64,000 bases of DNA from Mucilaginibacter achroorhodeus (GTDB taxonomy: Bacteria; Bacteroidota; Bacteroidia; Sphingobacteriales; Sphingobacteriaceae). Made by a program: the position numbers and the translations under genes. Shown here piece after piece: positions 33,052-42,446 of the stretch (position 1 is its first letter; every line of letters starts with the position of its first letter). The notes beneath the pieces are model-generated. The model searched no databases. It saw only the letters and a program-made list of their open reading frames with translations, and had not been told where the DNA came from. The stretch spans positions 744,001 through 808,000 of the forward strand of contig NZ_VOEI01000002.1 in assembly GCF_007846095.1 (NCBI RefSeq), given 5' to 3'.

Positions 33052-36000
33052 TTAGAAGGCGTACCGCAAGCCAAACTGCATCTGCCAGCGTGAAGCGAAC
33101 AGGTCAACAGAGTAAGGCAATCCCGGGTCGGCAAACGTATATTTTGGATACGTTGTCGGCACGTTAGCAAATGTTGGTGTAGCAGCCTTAATAGGAGTTA
33201 AACCAACGCTCGCGGTAGAGTTAAAGGTGTTAGCAGAGAAATAGTATTGTCCCCATTTCTTGTTTAACAGATTGGTAAGGTTTACGATGTCATAGGTAAA
33301 AGTGATCACTTGTTTACGTTTACCGTTACCTATTTTGAAATCCTGCGCAAAGCGGAAATCAAGTTGGTTGTTCCATGGCGTAAAGGCAGCATTACGTTGT
33401 GTAAAGTTACCACGGCGCGATGACAGGTATTTGCTGTTGTCGATGAACGCATCGAATGCGGCTGCCTGTTGTGCTGCGGTAGCACCACCTGTTATATTAT
33501 TAAAGAAGTTGACTGTTTCTCCTTTTTTAGGGATGTAGGCCAAGCTAACTTGCTGACCTGTGCCATCGATAGCGCTTGGGTAGAAACCGTAAGTATAAGG
33601 GTTACCAGATTGTGCGCTAAAGAAGAAGCTGAAGTTAGCGGTTAATCTTTGAGCGGCATCCCAATCATGTTTAAAGTTAACTGTAGATACGATACGGTTA
33701 CGGATATCAAAGTTTGAATTAGCTAAACCCGGATTATTAGGGTTTAATGCCTGGTTCAACTGCCAGTTTGATTCCATTGAGTTACGGATACCGTTGGTTA
33801 CATCTTTTGAATGACCGTAGGTGTAAGCAACCATAAAGTTCAATGAAGACATTGGGTTAAACTGGGTATTCTTAGACACCTGTGCTGTTGCACTATAACG
33901 GTAGCCCTGGCTGGTATTTGATAGCAGGTAAGCGTTTGTGTAAAGCGGGTTTATTTTCTGGTTAACAAAGATAGGCTGTTGTTGCTGTGTATCGTATGGA
34001 TAATAAGCAACTTTATCAGTTACGTTAACCTGTTGAAACTTTAGGTCATGAATAACTTTGGTGTAAATACCTTCTATGGTAAATCTCCACTGGTCGGTTG
34101 TGGTATAGTCAAGCGCTAAGCTGCTTCTCCAAACCTGCGGCATCTTAAAATTATTGTCAATAAGGTCAACCTGGGTTGCACCAGCCGCGTTGGTGATGTT
34201 AACACCTCTGTCTTGTGCTGCTTGTGCACCACCATTAGCAGGGGCCTTAACAATAGTTGGGCCGGCTGCGGGCGGGTTACCATCGTAAGCACCGTAGGTT
34301 TTACCGTTGTTGTAGAATGCGTAACCAAACCAGGCAAACGGTACACGACCAGTGAACAAGCCGCTACCACCGCGTAAAATAACGCTTTGGTCGCCGTTGA
34401 CATCATAGTTGAATGATACGCGCGGGTTAAACTCAAAGTTATTTAAGTAGTTCTGTTTAATATCCTTTGGCTTGGTATAAGTAAAGGTGTTGCCGTAGTT
34501 GGCATCAACCGGGGCGTTTGTAGTTTTATCGCTTAACGGTTGCTTGTTAGGCACATCTGCATAATCAACGCGCAACGCTGCAGTCAACTTAAAGTTATCA
34601 GTCAATTGTATCTCGTCCTGGCCGTATAAGCTCAGTAAGTTTACTTTAAACTGTGCAGATGGGTTATTTAAAATATAATCGCGTGTGTTGTTTGTGTAAT
34701 TGTAATTAGCACGTACACGTGATGGGTTATCAGCTAAGAAATCAGCAACGCTTTTGAATGCATCACGGCCGTTCCAGGAGTTTACAAAGTTGTAGGTGAT
34801 GTTGTAAAACTCGTTGTGAGTACCAAAGGTAAAGTTATGTTTGCCTTTAGTCCATGTAAGGTTGTCGGTAAACTCAGCAGTCTTCTGGTGCATATCAAAT
34901 ATAGCAGCCTCGCGGTCGGTACCCAGGAAGATGGTAGTACCAGGCGTTTTGCCAGTTATCTCTATCTGCGGTAAAGCAGGATTTGAGTTAGGGTCGCGAT
35001 AATCATGTACGTTTGAATAACCTAATACCAAACTGTTGTTAACAGTATTAGATAACCTTGATTTTAACTCCGCAACGGTTGAAGTTGAGTTATTATGCGA
35101 AGTATAATCTATACCACCAAAGCGGAAGTTTTGCTGATCGCGCTCAAGGTTGGTAGCGGTTGATGTAATGGTATTATTACGGATAGTTAACTGGTTATTA
35201 TCGTTGATATTCCAATCTAAGCGGTTAAAGAATTTGTTTGAGTTTGAGTAGATGCTGGTATTCCCATAAGTGCCTGCATCAAAACCTGCAGCAGCAAATT
35301 TAGCTGATATAGCCTGTGCGTCTGCCAATGACAGGATCTGTGTAGAACCGGTACCATCTGCACCACGGATAACAGGATCCTGACGGCGGGCGATCTCCTC
35401 GTTGGTAAAGAAGAACAATTTATTTTTGATGATAGGGAAACCTAAGCGGATACCTGTTTGATAATCATGGAATGAGCTTGGCAGTTTAGAACCGTCGCCA
35501 CCGGCAGCAGCCGAAGCATTGTTTGGGCCTACCAGGAAGGCGCCACGGCCAAAACCATAAATTGAACCTGTAAAATCATTTGTACCGCTGCGGGTTACAG
35601 CGTTTATACTACCACCTAACACGTTACCAATCTTGATATCGTAAGGGGCCACCAAAACCTGAATGTCCTGTATTGCATCTAATGACACCGGGCTGGTGCG
35701 GGTACTGCTACCTACCTGGCCAGATGCATTGCTTTGGCCACCTAATGATGGGCTGAAGCCGATAGCATCGTTATTAATAGCACCATCAAGCGTTACGTTG
35801 TTATAGCGGAAGTTGGTACCCTGGAAAGAGTTATTGTTGCTTTGGGGAGTAGTACGTGTAAGATCCTGTAAGCTACGGTTGATGGTAGGCATATTACGGA
35901 TCTGGCTTTGATTGATGCGTGTACTGGCCCCGGTTTTAGATGGGCCTGCAACAACCCTAACTTCTTTAAGTGCTGTTGTTTCATCAACAAGCTGGAAGTT

Positions 36001-36303
36001 AAAAGTAGCGTTACCTAAAGAAAGGTTAACATCAGTACGTTCGTCTTTTTTAGAACCAACAAAAGTGGCAGATATTGTATAAGGGCCACCTGGGTTAATG
36101 TTAGGAATAGTGTAACGGCCATCGCTGTTGGTTTGTGAGCCGTAGCGTGTGCCGGTACTATTGTTTAAAACGGATACGGTAACACCGGGCATAGATTGGC
36201 CGCGCTGGTCAACCACTTTACCACTGATGGTGGAGGTGGTGATCTGAGCGTTAGCCGCTGCTGCCAAGAACAGGGTAACAATGATCAGGTAAAATTTCTT
36301 CAT
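33052..36303 (-). CDS. Oar-like TonB-dependent outer membrane receptor
   Basis: Outer membrane barrel protein of 1083 aa with signal peptide MKKFYLIIVTLFLAAAANA. Residues 21-110 form a carboxypeptidase-regulatory-like Ig fold (STISGKVVDQRGQSMPGVTV). A plug follows (INQSQIRNMPTINRSLQDLTR, NAVTRSGTNDFTGSIYGFGRGA). The rest is the barrel, ending in GLRYAF with the C-terminal aromatic required for assembly. The layout matches the Oar group of receptors. The substrate is unknown. No SusD-like partner is next to it, so a polysaccharide utilisation locus is not indicated. An ATG four codons earlier (36315) is possible. Confidence 0.93.
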   Translation of the reverse strand: MKKFYLIIVTLFLAAAANAQITTSTISGKVVDQRGQSMPGVTVSVLNNSTGTRYGSQTNSDGRYTIPNINPGGPYTISATFVGSKKDERTDVNLSLGNATFNFQLVDETTALKEVRVVAGPSKTGASTRINQSQIRNMPTINRSLQDLTRTTPQSNNNSFQGTNFRYNNVTLDGAINNDAIGFSPSLGGQSNASGQVGSSTRTSPVSLDAIQDIQVLVAPYDIKIGNVLGGSINAVTRSGTNDFTGSIYGFGRGAFLVGPNNASAAAGGDGSKLPSSFHDYQTGIRLGFPIIKNKLFFFTNEEIARRQDPVIRGADGTGSTQILSLADAQAISAKFAAAGFDAGTYGNTSIYSNSNKFFNRLDWNINDNNQLTIRNNTITSTATNLERDQQNFRFGGIDYTSHNNSTSTVAELKSRLSNTVNNSLVLGYSNVHDYRDPNSNPALPQIEITGKTPGTTIFLGTDREAAIFDMHQKTAEFTDNLTWTKGKHNFTFGTHNEFYNITYNFVNSWNGRDAFKSVADFLADNPSRVRANYNYTNNTRDYILNNPSAQFKVNLLSLYGQDEIQLTDNFKLTAALRVDYADVPNKQPLSDKTTNAPVDANYGNTFTYTKPKDIKQNYLNNFEFNPRVSFNYDVNGDQSVILRGGSGLFTGRVPFAWFGYAFYNNGKTYGAYDGNPPAAGPTIVKAPANGGAQAAQDRGVNITNAAGATQVDLIDNNFKMPQVWRSSLALDYTTTDQWRFTIEGIYTKVIHDLKFQQVNVTDKVAYYPYDTQQQQPIFVNQKINPLYTNAYLLSNTSQGYRYSATAQVSKNTQFNPMSSLNFMVAYTYGHSKDVTNGIRNSMESNWQLNQALNPNNPGLANSNFDIRNRIVSTVNFKHDWDAAQRLTANFSFFFSAQSGNPYTYGFYPSAIDGTGQQVSLAYIPKKGETVNFFNNITGGATAAQQAAAFDAFIDNSKYLSSRRGNFTQRNAAFTPWNNQLDFRFAQDFKIGNGKRKQVITFTYDIVNLTNLLNKKWGQYYFSANTFNSTASVGLTPIKAATPTFANVPTTYPKYTFADPGLPYSVDLFASRWQMQFGLRYAF

Positions 36304-36474
36304 TTTGGGGTACATTATTTACCCACAAAAGTCTCCCGTGCAGATTACCCATTTGTTAAGCGTTCATTAGAACGGCATTAGAATTGAATTGGAACTATAT
36401 ATTAACTAATTAATAATCAGCAATTTGAAATACAACGCTACATTAAGCCAATGTTAACAAGTGCCATAAAACGC

Positions 36475-36503
36475 AAAAGCGGCGCTTAATCAGCGCCGCC
36501 TTT
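36475..36503 (-). terminator. terminator of the M1 peptidase gene
   Basis: GCGGCGCT at 36479-36486 pairs perfectly with AGCGCCGC at 36492-36499, loop TAATC. On the minus strand it is followed by TTTTGCGTTTT, right after the M1 stop. Confidence 0.8.
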
Positions 36504-36518
36504 GACAAAAAAGTTCAA

Positions 36519-38912
36519 TTATTTGGAGGCTGAAACCTGCATAGGATTAAGCCCGCTTGACTGGCCACGCACCGGACCATTCATTTTTTGTTTGAATAAC
36601 TGGAATTTAGACTTCTCCGGTGCCTTACCCCAATAGTTGTTGGTCTCATCAATATCGGCAGTTTCGCGCATCGGGTCGAGTTTTATAGATGCCACTTCTT
36701 TATCCAGGATGTAGAACTTTGAAGCATGCTTCTCGTTCAGGCGCCAGATCTGCACGGGTATACGATCAACCCATTTGCTGCCATCTTTATAGGTGAACTC
36801 AACAATCACCGGCATTACTAAACCACCTTTATTGCTAACGTTGATCTCGTAGAAATACTTATCATCGTATTTGGCTTTGTCCGCATCGTTCAATGGTTCC
36901 ACAAAAGGCTCCGGAGCCGGCATCGCCTTAACCATCTTTTCAAACTTAGCGGTATCAACCTTTACCAAACTACGATCATATTTCCAGTAGAAATCCTGCG
37001 TGGCGGTATCACGGTCGGTTTGGAATTTGATGTTTTTATCTGTACGGTTGCGCACTTTTGATATATCCTCAAAAGCATTTACCTGCGGCGGCGTAACTTT
37101 AGGCGCGTTACGCGGCCTCATATCAGGCACTTTAGCATTAACATCTGCCTTAGCATATTTAACCGAGTCTAAAGAGATATCTACCGGATCCGTTCCATAG
37201 AACCAGCCTCTCCAGAACCAGTCAAGATCTTCACCACTGGCATCTTCCATGGTACGGAACAGATCAGCAGGTGTTGGGTGCTTAAATGCCCAGCGGCGTG
37301 CATATTCTTTAAAGGCATAATCAAACAGCTTGCGGCCCATGATGCTTTCACGCAGGATGTTCAGCGCGGTAGCAGGTTTTGAATAAGCATTTGGGCCAAA
37401 CCTTACAATGTTCTCTGAGTTAGTCATTACCGGTTCCAGTTCATCTTTAGGCAGCTTCATGTAATCAACAATGGTGTAGGCTGCGCCTTTTTTACTCGGG
37501 AATTTGTTATCCCAAAGCTCTTCGGTCAAATATTCAACAAAAGAATTAAGGCCTTCGTCCATCCAGGTCCATTGGCGCTCGTCGCTGTTTACGATCATCG
37601 GGAAAAAGTTGTGACCAACCTCGTGGATGATCACCCCTATCATACCGTTCTTAGTGCTTTCGCTGTAAGTGCCGTCTTTTTCGGTACGGCCATAGTTAAA
37701 GCATATCATCGGGTACTCCATACCGTTTGATGCCTCTACAGACTGGGCAACCGGATATGGGTAAGGGATAGAAAAATCAGAATAAGTTTTAATAGTGTGA
37801 GCTACCAAACGGGTTGAGTATTTGCTGTAAAGGTTGTAAGCCTCTTTACCATAATAACTCATGGCCATTACGTTGCGGCCACCAACCTTAGTGCCCATAG
37901 CGTCCCAAACAAACTTACGTGATGATCCCCAGGCAAAGTCGCGAACGTTATTAGCCTGGAAAACCCAAGTTTTCTTTGCTGTTGAAGGTGCTTTCTCCGC
38001 CGCTTTAGCTTCAGCCAGGGTAACAACTTCTATAGGAGTTGCTGATGTTTTAGCTTTGTTATAGCGTGCAAGCTTGGCAGGGCTTAATACAGCAGCATAG
38101 TTGATACACTCGCCGGTACCACCAATTACGTGGTCTGCCGGAACGGTCATTTGCACGCGGAAATTACCAAAGGTTAGCGCAAACTCGCCACGGCCGGTAA
38201 ACTGGTGGTTTTGCCATCCTTGGAAATCGCTGTAAACGCAAAGGCGTGGGTACCACTGTGTCATGGTGAACAGGTAGTTGCCATCCTCAGGGAAATACTC
38301 GTAACCACCACGGCCGCCAACCGTCATACGGTCTGATATTTTATAGTTCCAATCAACAGTGAAAACAAACTGAGCACCCGGCTTTAATGGCGCAGGCAGG
38401 TCAACACGCATCATAGTTTTATTGATGGTGTAGTTCAGTTTTTTGCCTGTTGCATCAACCAGACGGGTAATCACATCACCAAGGCCGTTATCATAATCGC
38501 CGGCACGCACTTCTGTTTTATCAACGTTTTGTGTAGTAGTTGCACGCGGCATGGTAGAGCTGGTTTGGTAACCGCTATTACGCAGGCTGCTGTGCTCGTT
38601 CTCATCCAATTGTAACCAGATGTAGGTTAGCGGATCAGGCGAGTTGTTGAAATAGGTAATGGTTTCAGTACCGGTAAGTTTCAGGTTCTTCTCATCAAGT
38701 TCGCACTTAATGTTGTAGTCTGCCCGTTGCTGCCAGTACTTGGCACCGGGGGCACCACTGGCAGTTCTTTGCTCATTAGGCGTACTTAAGATGGTACCTA
38801 ACTGCTCAAACTTGTTACCGTGATTGCTGCCCGGGTTGTTTTGTATATCCTGTGCAATTGCTGCACCGGCTATACTTACCGTAAGTAGAAAGCTGGTAAA
38901 TATTCGCTTCAT
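36519..38912 (-). CDS. exported M1-family zinc metallopeptidase
   Basis: A 797-aa aminopeptidase-like protein with a signal peptide (MKRIFTSFLLTVSIAGAAIA). The zinc site is HEVGHN in IIHEVGHNFFPMIVNSDE, with the third ligand Glu in WMDEGLNSFVEYLTEE, 18 residues on, as in the gluzincin M1 family. The usual GAMEN exopeptidase motif is replaced by SNGMEYPMI. The N-terminal beta domain and the C-terminal region are both present. It most likely trims peptides in the periplasm or at the surface. The HupE/UreJ-like gene is 31 bases upstream on the same strand. Confidence 0.92.
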   Translation of the reverse strand: MKRIFTSFLLTVSIAGAAIAQDIQNNPGSNHGNKFEQLGTILSTPNEQRTASGAPGAKYWQQRADYNIKCELDEKNLKLTGTETITYFNNSPDPLTYIWLQLDENEHSSLRNSGYQTSSTMPRATTTQNVDKTEVRAGDYDNGLGDVITRLVDATGKKLNYTINKTMMRVDLPAPLKPGAQFVFTVDWNYKISDRMTVGGRGGYEYFPEDGNYLFTMTQWYPRLCVYSDFQGWQNHQFTGRGEFALTFGNFRVQMTVPADHVIGGTGECINYAAVLSPAKLARYNKAKTSATPIEVVTLAEAKAAEKAPSTAKKTWVFQANNVRDFAWGSSRKFVWDAMGTKVGGRNVMAMSYYGKEAYNLYSKYSTRLVAHTIKTYSDFSIPYPYPVAQSVEASNGMEYPMICFNYGRTEKDGTYSESTKNGMIGVIIHEVGHNFFPMIVNSDERQWTWMDEGLNSFVEYLTEELWDNKFPSKKGAAYTIVDYMKLPKDELEPVMTNSENIVRFGPNAYSKPATALNILRESIMGRKLFDYAFKEYARRWAFKHPTPADLFRTMEDASGEDLDWFWRGWFYGTDPVDISLDSVKYAKADVNAKVPDMRPRNAPKVTPPQVNAFEDISKVRNRTDKNIKFQTDRDTATQDFYWKYDRSLVKVDTAKFEKMVKAMPAPEPFVEPLNDADKAKYDDKYFYEINVSNKGGLVMPVIVEFTYKDGSKWVDRIPVQIWRLNEKHASKFYILDKEVASIKLDPMRETADIDETNNYWGKAPEKSKFQLFKQKMNGPVRGQSSGLNPMQVSASK

Positions 38913-38943
38913 GTGTTATGTGGGTTAAAGAATCAAATTTAAA

Positions 38944-39522
38944 TTAAATAGGCAATCTTTCAAACGCCATCTGTACGGATAATGCAAAAACCCCGGCTGA
39001 GATAAAAAACACCCAGTCGCGCCTTGCAACGCGCAAAAAGCCGATGAATAAGGCAGCTAATGACAGAATAACTGCCACTACAACTATCTGCCCCGCCTCT
39101 AAGCCAAGATTAAAGCCGAACAGGCCCCATCCAATACTTTCATCTTTAGCCAGCATAATGCGGATGGTATTTGCGAACCCCATACCATGTATCAGCCCAA
39201 AAAATAGAGCTAACCAGTAATTGGTGTTAACACCGCCATTTTTTTGGTTTACCCGCCAAAGGTTATTGATAGCCGTAAGGAAAATGGTGCATGGGATCAA
39301 AAACTCTACCCATTTGCCGGGGAAACGTATCACATCTAAAACGCTTAACGCTAACGTTAGCGAATGGCCTATTGTAAATGCGGTAACCAGTATCAGTACT
39401 TGTTTTATATTGCCAAAAGTGTAAACGGCAGCCAAAGCCAATATAAATAGTTGGTGGTCTAAGGCATCGGTGCTGATAATGTGTTTCCATCCCAGTCCAA
39501 AATAAAAACCAATATCAGACAT
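38944..39522 (-). CDS. HupE/UreJ-family membrane protein
   Basis: A 192-aa protein with six or seven membrane helices. The family mark is the N-terminal GWKHIISTDALDHQLFILAL, with His14, Asp22 and His23, and a second FTIGHSLTLALS and HGMGFAN. HupE and UreJ are thought to move nickel or cobalt. In Bacteroidota a substrate has not been shown. The ATG at 39522 (MSDIGFYFGLGW) is chosen over longer forms. It is likely co-transcribed with the M1 peptidase and diverges from the DUF6702 gene. Confidence 0.82.
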   Translation of the reverse strand: MSDIGFYFGLGWKHIISTDALDHQLFILALAAVYTFGNIKQVLILVTAFTIGHSLTLALSVLDVIRFPGKWVEFLIPCTIFLTAINNLWRVNQKNGGVNTNYWLALFFGLIHGMGFANTIRIMLAKDESIGWGLFGFNLGLEAGQIVVVAVILSLAALFIGFLRVARRDWVFFISAGVFALSVQMAFERLPI

Positions 39523-39568
39523 ATTAAATTTTGAATGAAACCGTAAATTTAGCAGCTTTTGATTATAA

Positions 39569-40114
39569 ATGAACTCCGGCACCGCTATGACCTCGTTTTT
39601 AGGCAAATCTCTTCTATATTGTTACATATCATTCCTTCCGTTATTGGGCAAGGCGCCTGCAAAGGCAAACTTTCACCCACTGCACGTTAGCACCAGCGAC
39701 ATAAGTTTTAACGGCAACGATAAACAAATGGAGGTGATATGCACCATTTTTACCGATGATTTTGAGCTGGCGCTGGAGAAGCAGTTTCATACCAAAGCAG
39801 ACCTCAGTCGCGAAGACATGCATAAAGCAATGGACGCTTTGGTTAAAAATTACATCAACAGCCACCTGCAGCTCAAGGCTAATTCAGCCGTACTGCCTTT
39901 GAACTATTTGGGTTTCGAGATTAATCGAGAGGCTGTGAACGTTTACCTGGAATCGAACAAGATAAACAGCACTCCAAAAACCATTGATGCGCAGGTTACT
40001 TTACTACAAAGCCTTTATAACGATCAGTTAAATATTGTACACATGACCGTGAATGGCAACCGTAAAAGTACAAGGTTGGATGCACCGGCGAAGGTGGTGA
40101 CACAGACGTTTTAA
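39569..40114 (+). CDS. DUF6702 exported protein
   Basis: A 181-aa protein with an N-terminal hydrophobic export signal (SLLYCYISFLPLLGKAPAKA). The mature part begins NFHPLHVSTSDISFNGNDKQMEVICTIFTDDFE, the typical DUF6702 opening, and is otherwise beta-rich with no catalytic motif. Members often sit by HupE/UreJ-like genes, as here (46 bases apart, divergent). A partner role with that membrane protein is inferred, for example metal delivery. The alternative ATG at 39587 would shorten it by six residues. Confidence 0.8.
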   Translation: MNSGTAMTSFLGKSLLYCYISFLPLLGKAPAKANFHPLHVSTSDISFNGNDKQMEVICTIFTDDFELALEKQFHTKADLSREDMHKAMDALVKNYINSHLQLKANSAVLPLNYLGFEINREAVNVYLESNKINSTPKTIDAQVTLLQSLYNDQLNIVHMTVNGNRKSTRLDAPAKVVTQTF

Positions 40115-40134
40115 AAGTGATCATATCTTCATGC

Positions 40135-40703
40135 GTCATTGCGGTTCAAGCAATCGCCTTTTTAGCACATCATAAGGAATGCCAGTGAGTAATATGAATC
40201 GTCGGTGGATGTTACTTTCTTTTTTTCCGCTAAAAAGAAAGTAACCATAGAAAAAACTCGCGAATTGGTAACGCGCTCAATGTTTCTGGTTTATCGATGC
40301 CTGTGGTTGCCGCACGTTACGCTATGTCGCATTTTTTCGGTGATCTCGGGTTTGTCACTATAGTTATTTGATCCTTTATGTTTTTTTCTACCTGTCAGCA
40401 AAAAAAGCTTCGGGCGAAAGCGGGAAGACGACGTTGGCCTGTGTGGTGGGAAGGGCATAGCAATACTTGCCTGAAGCGATAGCCTTGCGCGAACGAAGTG
40501 GGGGCAAGATGTTGCAGCCCGTGGTTCTGACCGGTTTGCAGGGTTAAGGCCTCGTGCGGCAAAGAAGCCTCTTTGCTGACTTGAATTTTTGCTTCTTTTG
40601 TTTCAAGACAAAAGAAGTAGCCTTCCGCGGCAATGAGCGGGCCTACGTTAATTAAAGCACAAGCTTGTCTTAAAGAGATTGCTTCGTTCCTCGCAATAAC
40701 GGG
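40135..40703. repeat. composite non-coding element flanked by split palindrome arms
   Basis: The gap 40115-40742 carries no gene. At its edges lie the two arms of the CATTGCGAG palindrome: GTCATTGCGG...GCAATC at 40135-40155 and GATTGC...CTCGCAATAAC at 40677-40700. Between them are two strong hairpins. GTTACTTTCTTTTT at 40211-40224 pairs with 40232-40245 (14 bases, perfect). CTTCTTTTGT at 40592-40601 pairs with 40608-40617 (10 bases, perfect). This suggests an insertion of about 500 bases into an older palindrome. Confidence 0.55.
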
Positions 40704-40742
40704 GTTAAAGTCCTCTCCATTGTAGAGGATATAGGTGAGGCT

Positions 40743-41225
40743 CTACTTCCCTTTCGGCATTGTTATCGGAAAGCTCGTTTCCCGTTTGGCTTCTTTTAAT
40801 ACGAAGGTACTTTGTACCGAACCCAGGGGCACTACATTGAAAAGCTTCTTCATCAAGAAATCATGGTAGGTATCGAGATCCTTAACGGCAACACGAAGGA
40901 AGAAATCAAACCCGCCCGACATCTGGTAACACTCCAGCACTTCTTCAAAGGTGATCACTTCTTCTACAAAGTGGTTCAGGTTTTCTGCAGAGTGGTCGCG
41001 AAGTTGTACCTGGGTAAAAGCCATCAAACCACGGTCTATCTTTTTATGATCAAGGATAGCAACGTACCCTTTTATGTAACCTTGCTCCTGCAGTTTTTTA
41101 ATGCGTTCATATATAGGTGTGGGCGTTTTATTCAACCGTTCGCCGATTTCTTTGTTAGTTAAACGCGCGTTTTCTTGCAAAAGCTGCAATATTCTGATAT
41201 CGGTACTATCAAGCGAATTAAGCAT
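40743..41225 (-). CDS. Lrp/AsnC-family transcriptional regulator
   Basis: A 160-aa feast/famine regulator that senses amino acids. The N-terminal helix-turn-helix is LDSTDIRILQLLQENARLTNKEIGERLNKTPTPIYERIKKL. The RAM ligand domain covers residues 65-155 (VEEVITFEEVLECYQMSGGFDFFLRV). It forms dimers and octamers and binds A/T-rich DNA. No obvious amino acid gene is adjacent. The divergent side holds the small RNA candidate at 41355-41510, a plausible target. Confidence 0.93.
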   Translation of the reverse strand: MLNSLDSTDIRILQLLQENARLTNKEIGERLNKTPTPIYERIKKLQEQGYIKGYVAILDHKKIDRGLMAFTQVQLRDHSAENLNHFVEEVITFEEVLECYQMSGGFDFFLRVAVKDLDTYHDFLMKKLFNVVPLGSVQSTFVLKEAKRETSFPITMPKGK

Positions 41226-41354
41226 CGTTAAAATATTATTCTAAAATTGGATGAATGGCTACCGTTGGCGCGGAATAATTTTCCATCAAGATAACCATTT
41301 AAAGATTAAACAACCAAATAAATAAAATATTATAGAACACATCGCTTTTAGTGA

Positions 41355-41510
41355 CACCTTTGTATCACTCAAACGGATGGGAGTAGTTAACCCAATGGCC
41401 CGCAAGAGTTGATTAAGCATTATGCTTAAAATATTAGTTAGTTTAGTTAGTAAATAGTTTAGTTAGTAAGACAAAGGGCTGCCACGAAAAAACGTGACAG
41501 CCCTTTTCTT
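41355..41510 (+). ncRNA. candidate small RNA
   Basis: The terminator at 41473-41510 points to a plus-strand transcript, but no gene precedes it. A -7-like CACCTTTG at 41355-41362 lies inside an inverted repeat (AGTGACAC 41350-41357, GTATCACT 41362-41369). Between them are an 8-base palindrome, TTAAGCAT/ATGCTTAA at 41413-41429, and a perfect duplicated 15-mer, TAGTTTAGTTAGTAA at 41439-41453 and 41455-41469. An 11-codon frame with ATG at 41422 (MLKILVSLVSK) could be a peptide, but this is weak. Confidence 0.35.
41473..41510 (+). terminator. terminator on the plus strand
   Basis: AAAGGGCTGCCACG at 41473-41486 pairs with CGTGACAGCCCTTT at 41493-41506 (one mismatch), followed by TTCTTT. The minus strand has a poorer T-run and already has its own terminator next to it. 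Confidence 0.75.
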
Positions 41511-41521
41511 TATACCCTACT

Positions 41522-41560
41522 GCAAAAACAAAAGGCTGCCGCAACCACGCAGCAACCTTT
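41522..41560 (-). terminator. terminator of the sigma factor gene
   Basis: On the minus strand a 12-pair stem with two G-U pairs (41531-41542 with 41549-41560) is followed by TTTTGTTTTTG, 29 bases after the stop. Confidence 0.8.
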
Positions 41561-41588
41561 CTCAGTGTATAGTTAGATCAGTTGGTTT

Positions 41589-42446
41589 TTAAAAGAATAG
41601 CGCCATTTTGCGCGATGCAAGTTCGGCGAGTTTGCTCATGCCGGAGTTTTTCAATTGCCTCACCCGTTCTGATGAGATACCGAAATTTAAAGCTATGTCT
41701 ATAGGTGTTAAGCTGTAGTCGCCTTTAAGGCCGAAGCTAAGCTCTATAACGGCACGCTCCTTCTGGCTCAGTTGCGACATCAGTTTTTCTACGTAGTAAC
41801 TTCTTGATTTAGTATCTATCTCACAAAAATCAGCCTCTTCCCAGTCGGTTAAACGGTCTGATAGGGTAAAATCGCTATCCTCACCACCAACCGGCATATC
41901 CATACTAACGGTACGCCCGCTGTGCATAACAGAATCCTTTACTTTGTAAGCAGGTACCTGCATACTTTCTGCCAGTTCTTCGGCACGTGGGTCGCGCTGC
42001 AACTTCTGCTCAAGTGTGCTTTCGTATTTACGCATTTTGGTAAGCATGTTGATATGGTTATCCGGCAAACGTACAGTACGGGTTTGCTGCGATATGGCAT
42101 CCATTATAGCCTGGCGAATGTACCACACGGCAAACGAGATGAACTTGAAGCCCTTGCTTTCGTCAAAGCGATGCGCAGCCATAATGAGGCCTGTATTACC
42201 TTCGCTTATCAGATCTGCAAGTGGTAAACCCTGGTGCTGATATTTTTTTGCTACGGATACCACAAAGCGCAGGTTAGCCTTTACCAAACGTTCCATAGCG
42301 GCCTTATCACCCTGCTTTATTTTGCGGGCAAGCAATACTTCCTCCTCTACGTTTATCAAGTCCACCTTGGCTATATCCTTAAGGTAACTCTCCACTACTT
42401 GCGACGAACGATCGGTGATCGTTTGGGTAATCTCCAGGTTTCTCAT
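41589..42446 (-). CDS. RpoD/SigA-family sigma factor
   Basis: A 285-aa sigma-70 protein with region 1.2 (VESYLKDIAKVDLINVEEEVLLA), region 2 (LVKANLRFVVSVAKKYQ, FDESKGFKFISFAVWYIRQAI), region 3 and region 4 (LSQKERAVIELSFGLKGDY, LNFGISSERVRQLKNSGMSKL). It is as short as the Bacteroidota primary sigma factor but has unusual residues, for example NHINMLTKMRKYES in region 3. It is likely a paralogue for a special condition. A group 2 role is inferred. Confidence 0.9.
   Translation of the reverse strand: MRNLEITQTITDRSSQVVESYLKDIAKVDLINVEEEVLLARKIKQGDKAAMERLVKANLRFVVSVAKKYQHQGLPLADLISEGNTGLIMAAHRFDESKGFKFISFAVWYIRQAIMDAISQQTRTVRLPDNHINMLTKMRKYESTLEQKLQRDPRAEELAESMQVPAYKVKDSVMHSGRTVSMDMPVGGEDSDFTLSDRLTDWEEADFCEIDTKSRSYYVEKLMSQLSQKERAVIELSFGLKGDYSLTPIDIALNFGISSERVRQLKNSGMSKLAELASRKMALFF

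Noticed and set aside
33052..36303. Polysaccharide utilisation locus (SusC/SusD)
   Set aside because: The receptor is of the Oar type, and no SusD-like gene, glycosidase or sensor is next to it.
41422..41457. 11-codon frame MLKILVSLVSK as a leader peptide
   Set aside because: No regulated gene follows on the plus strand, so classical attenuation is not possible; kept only as a note to the small RNA.
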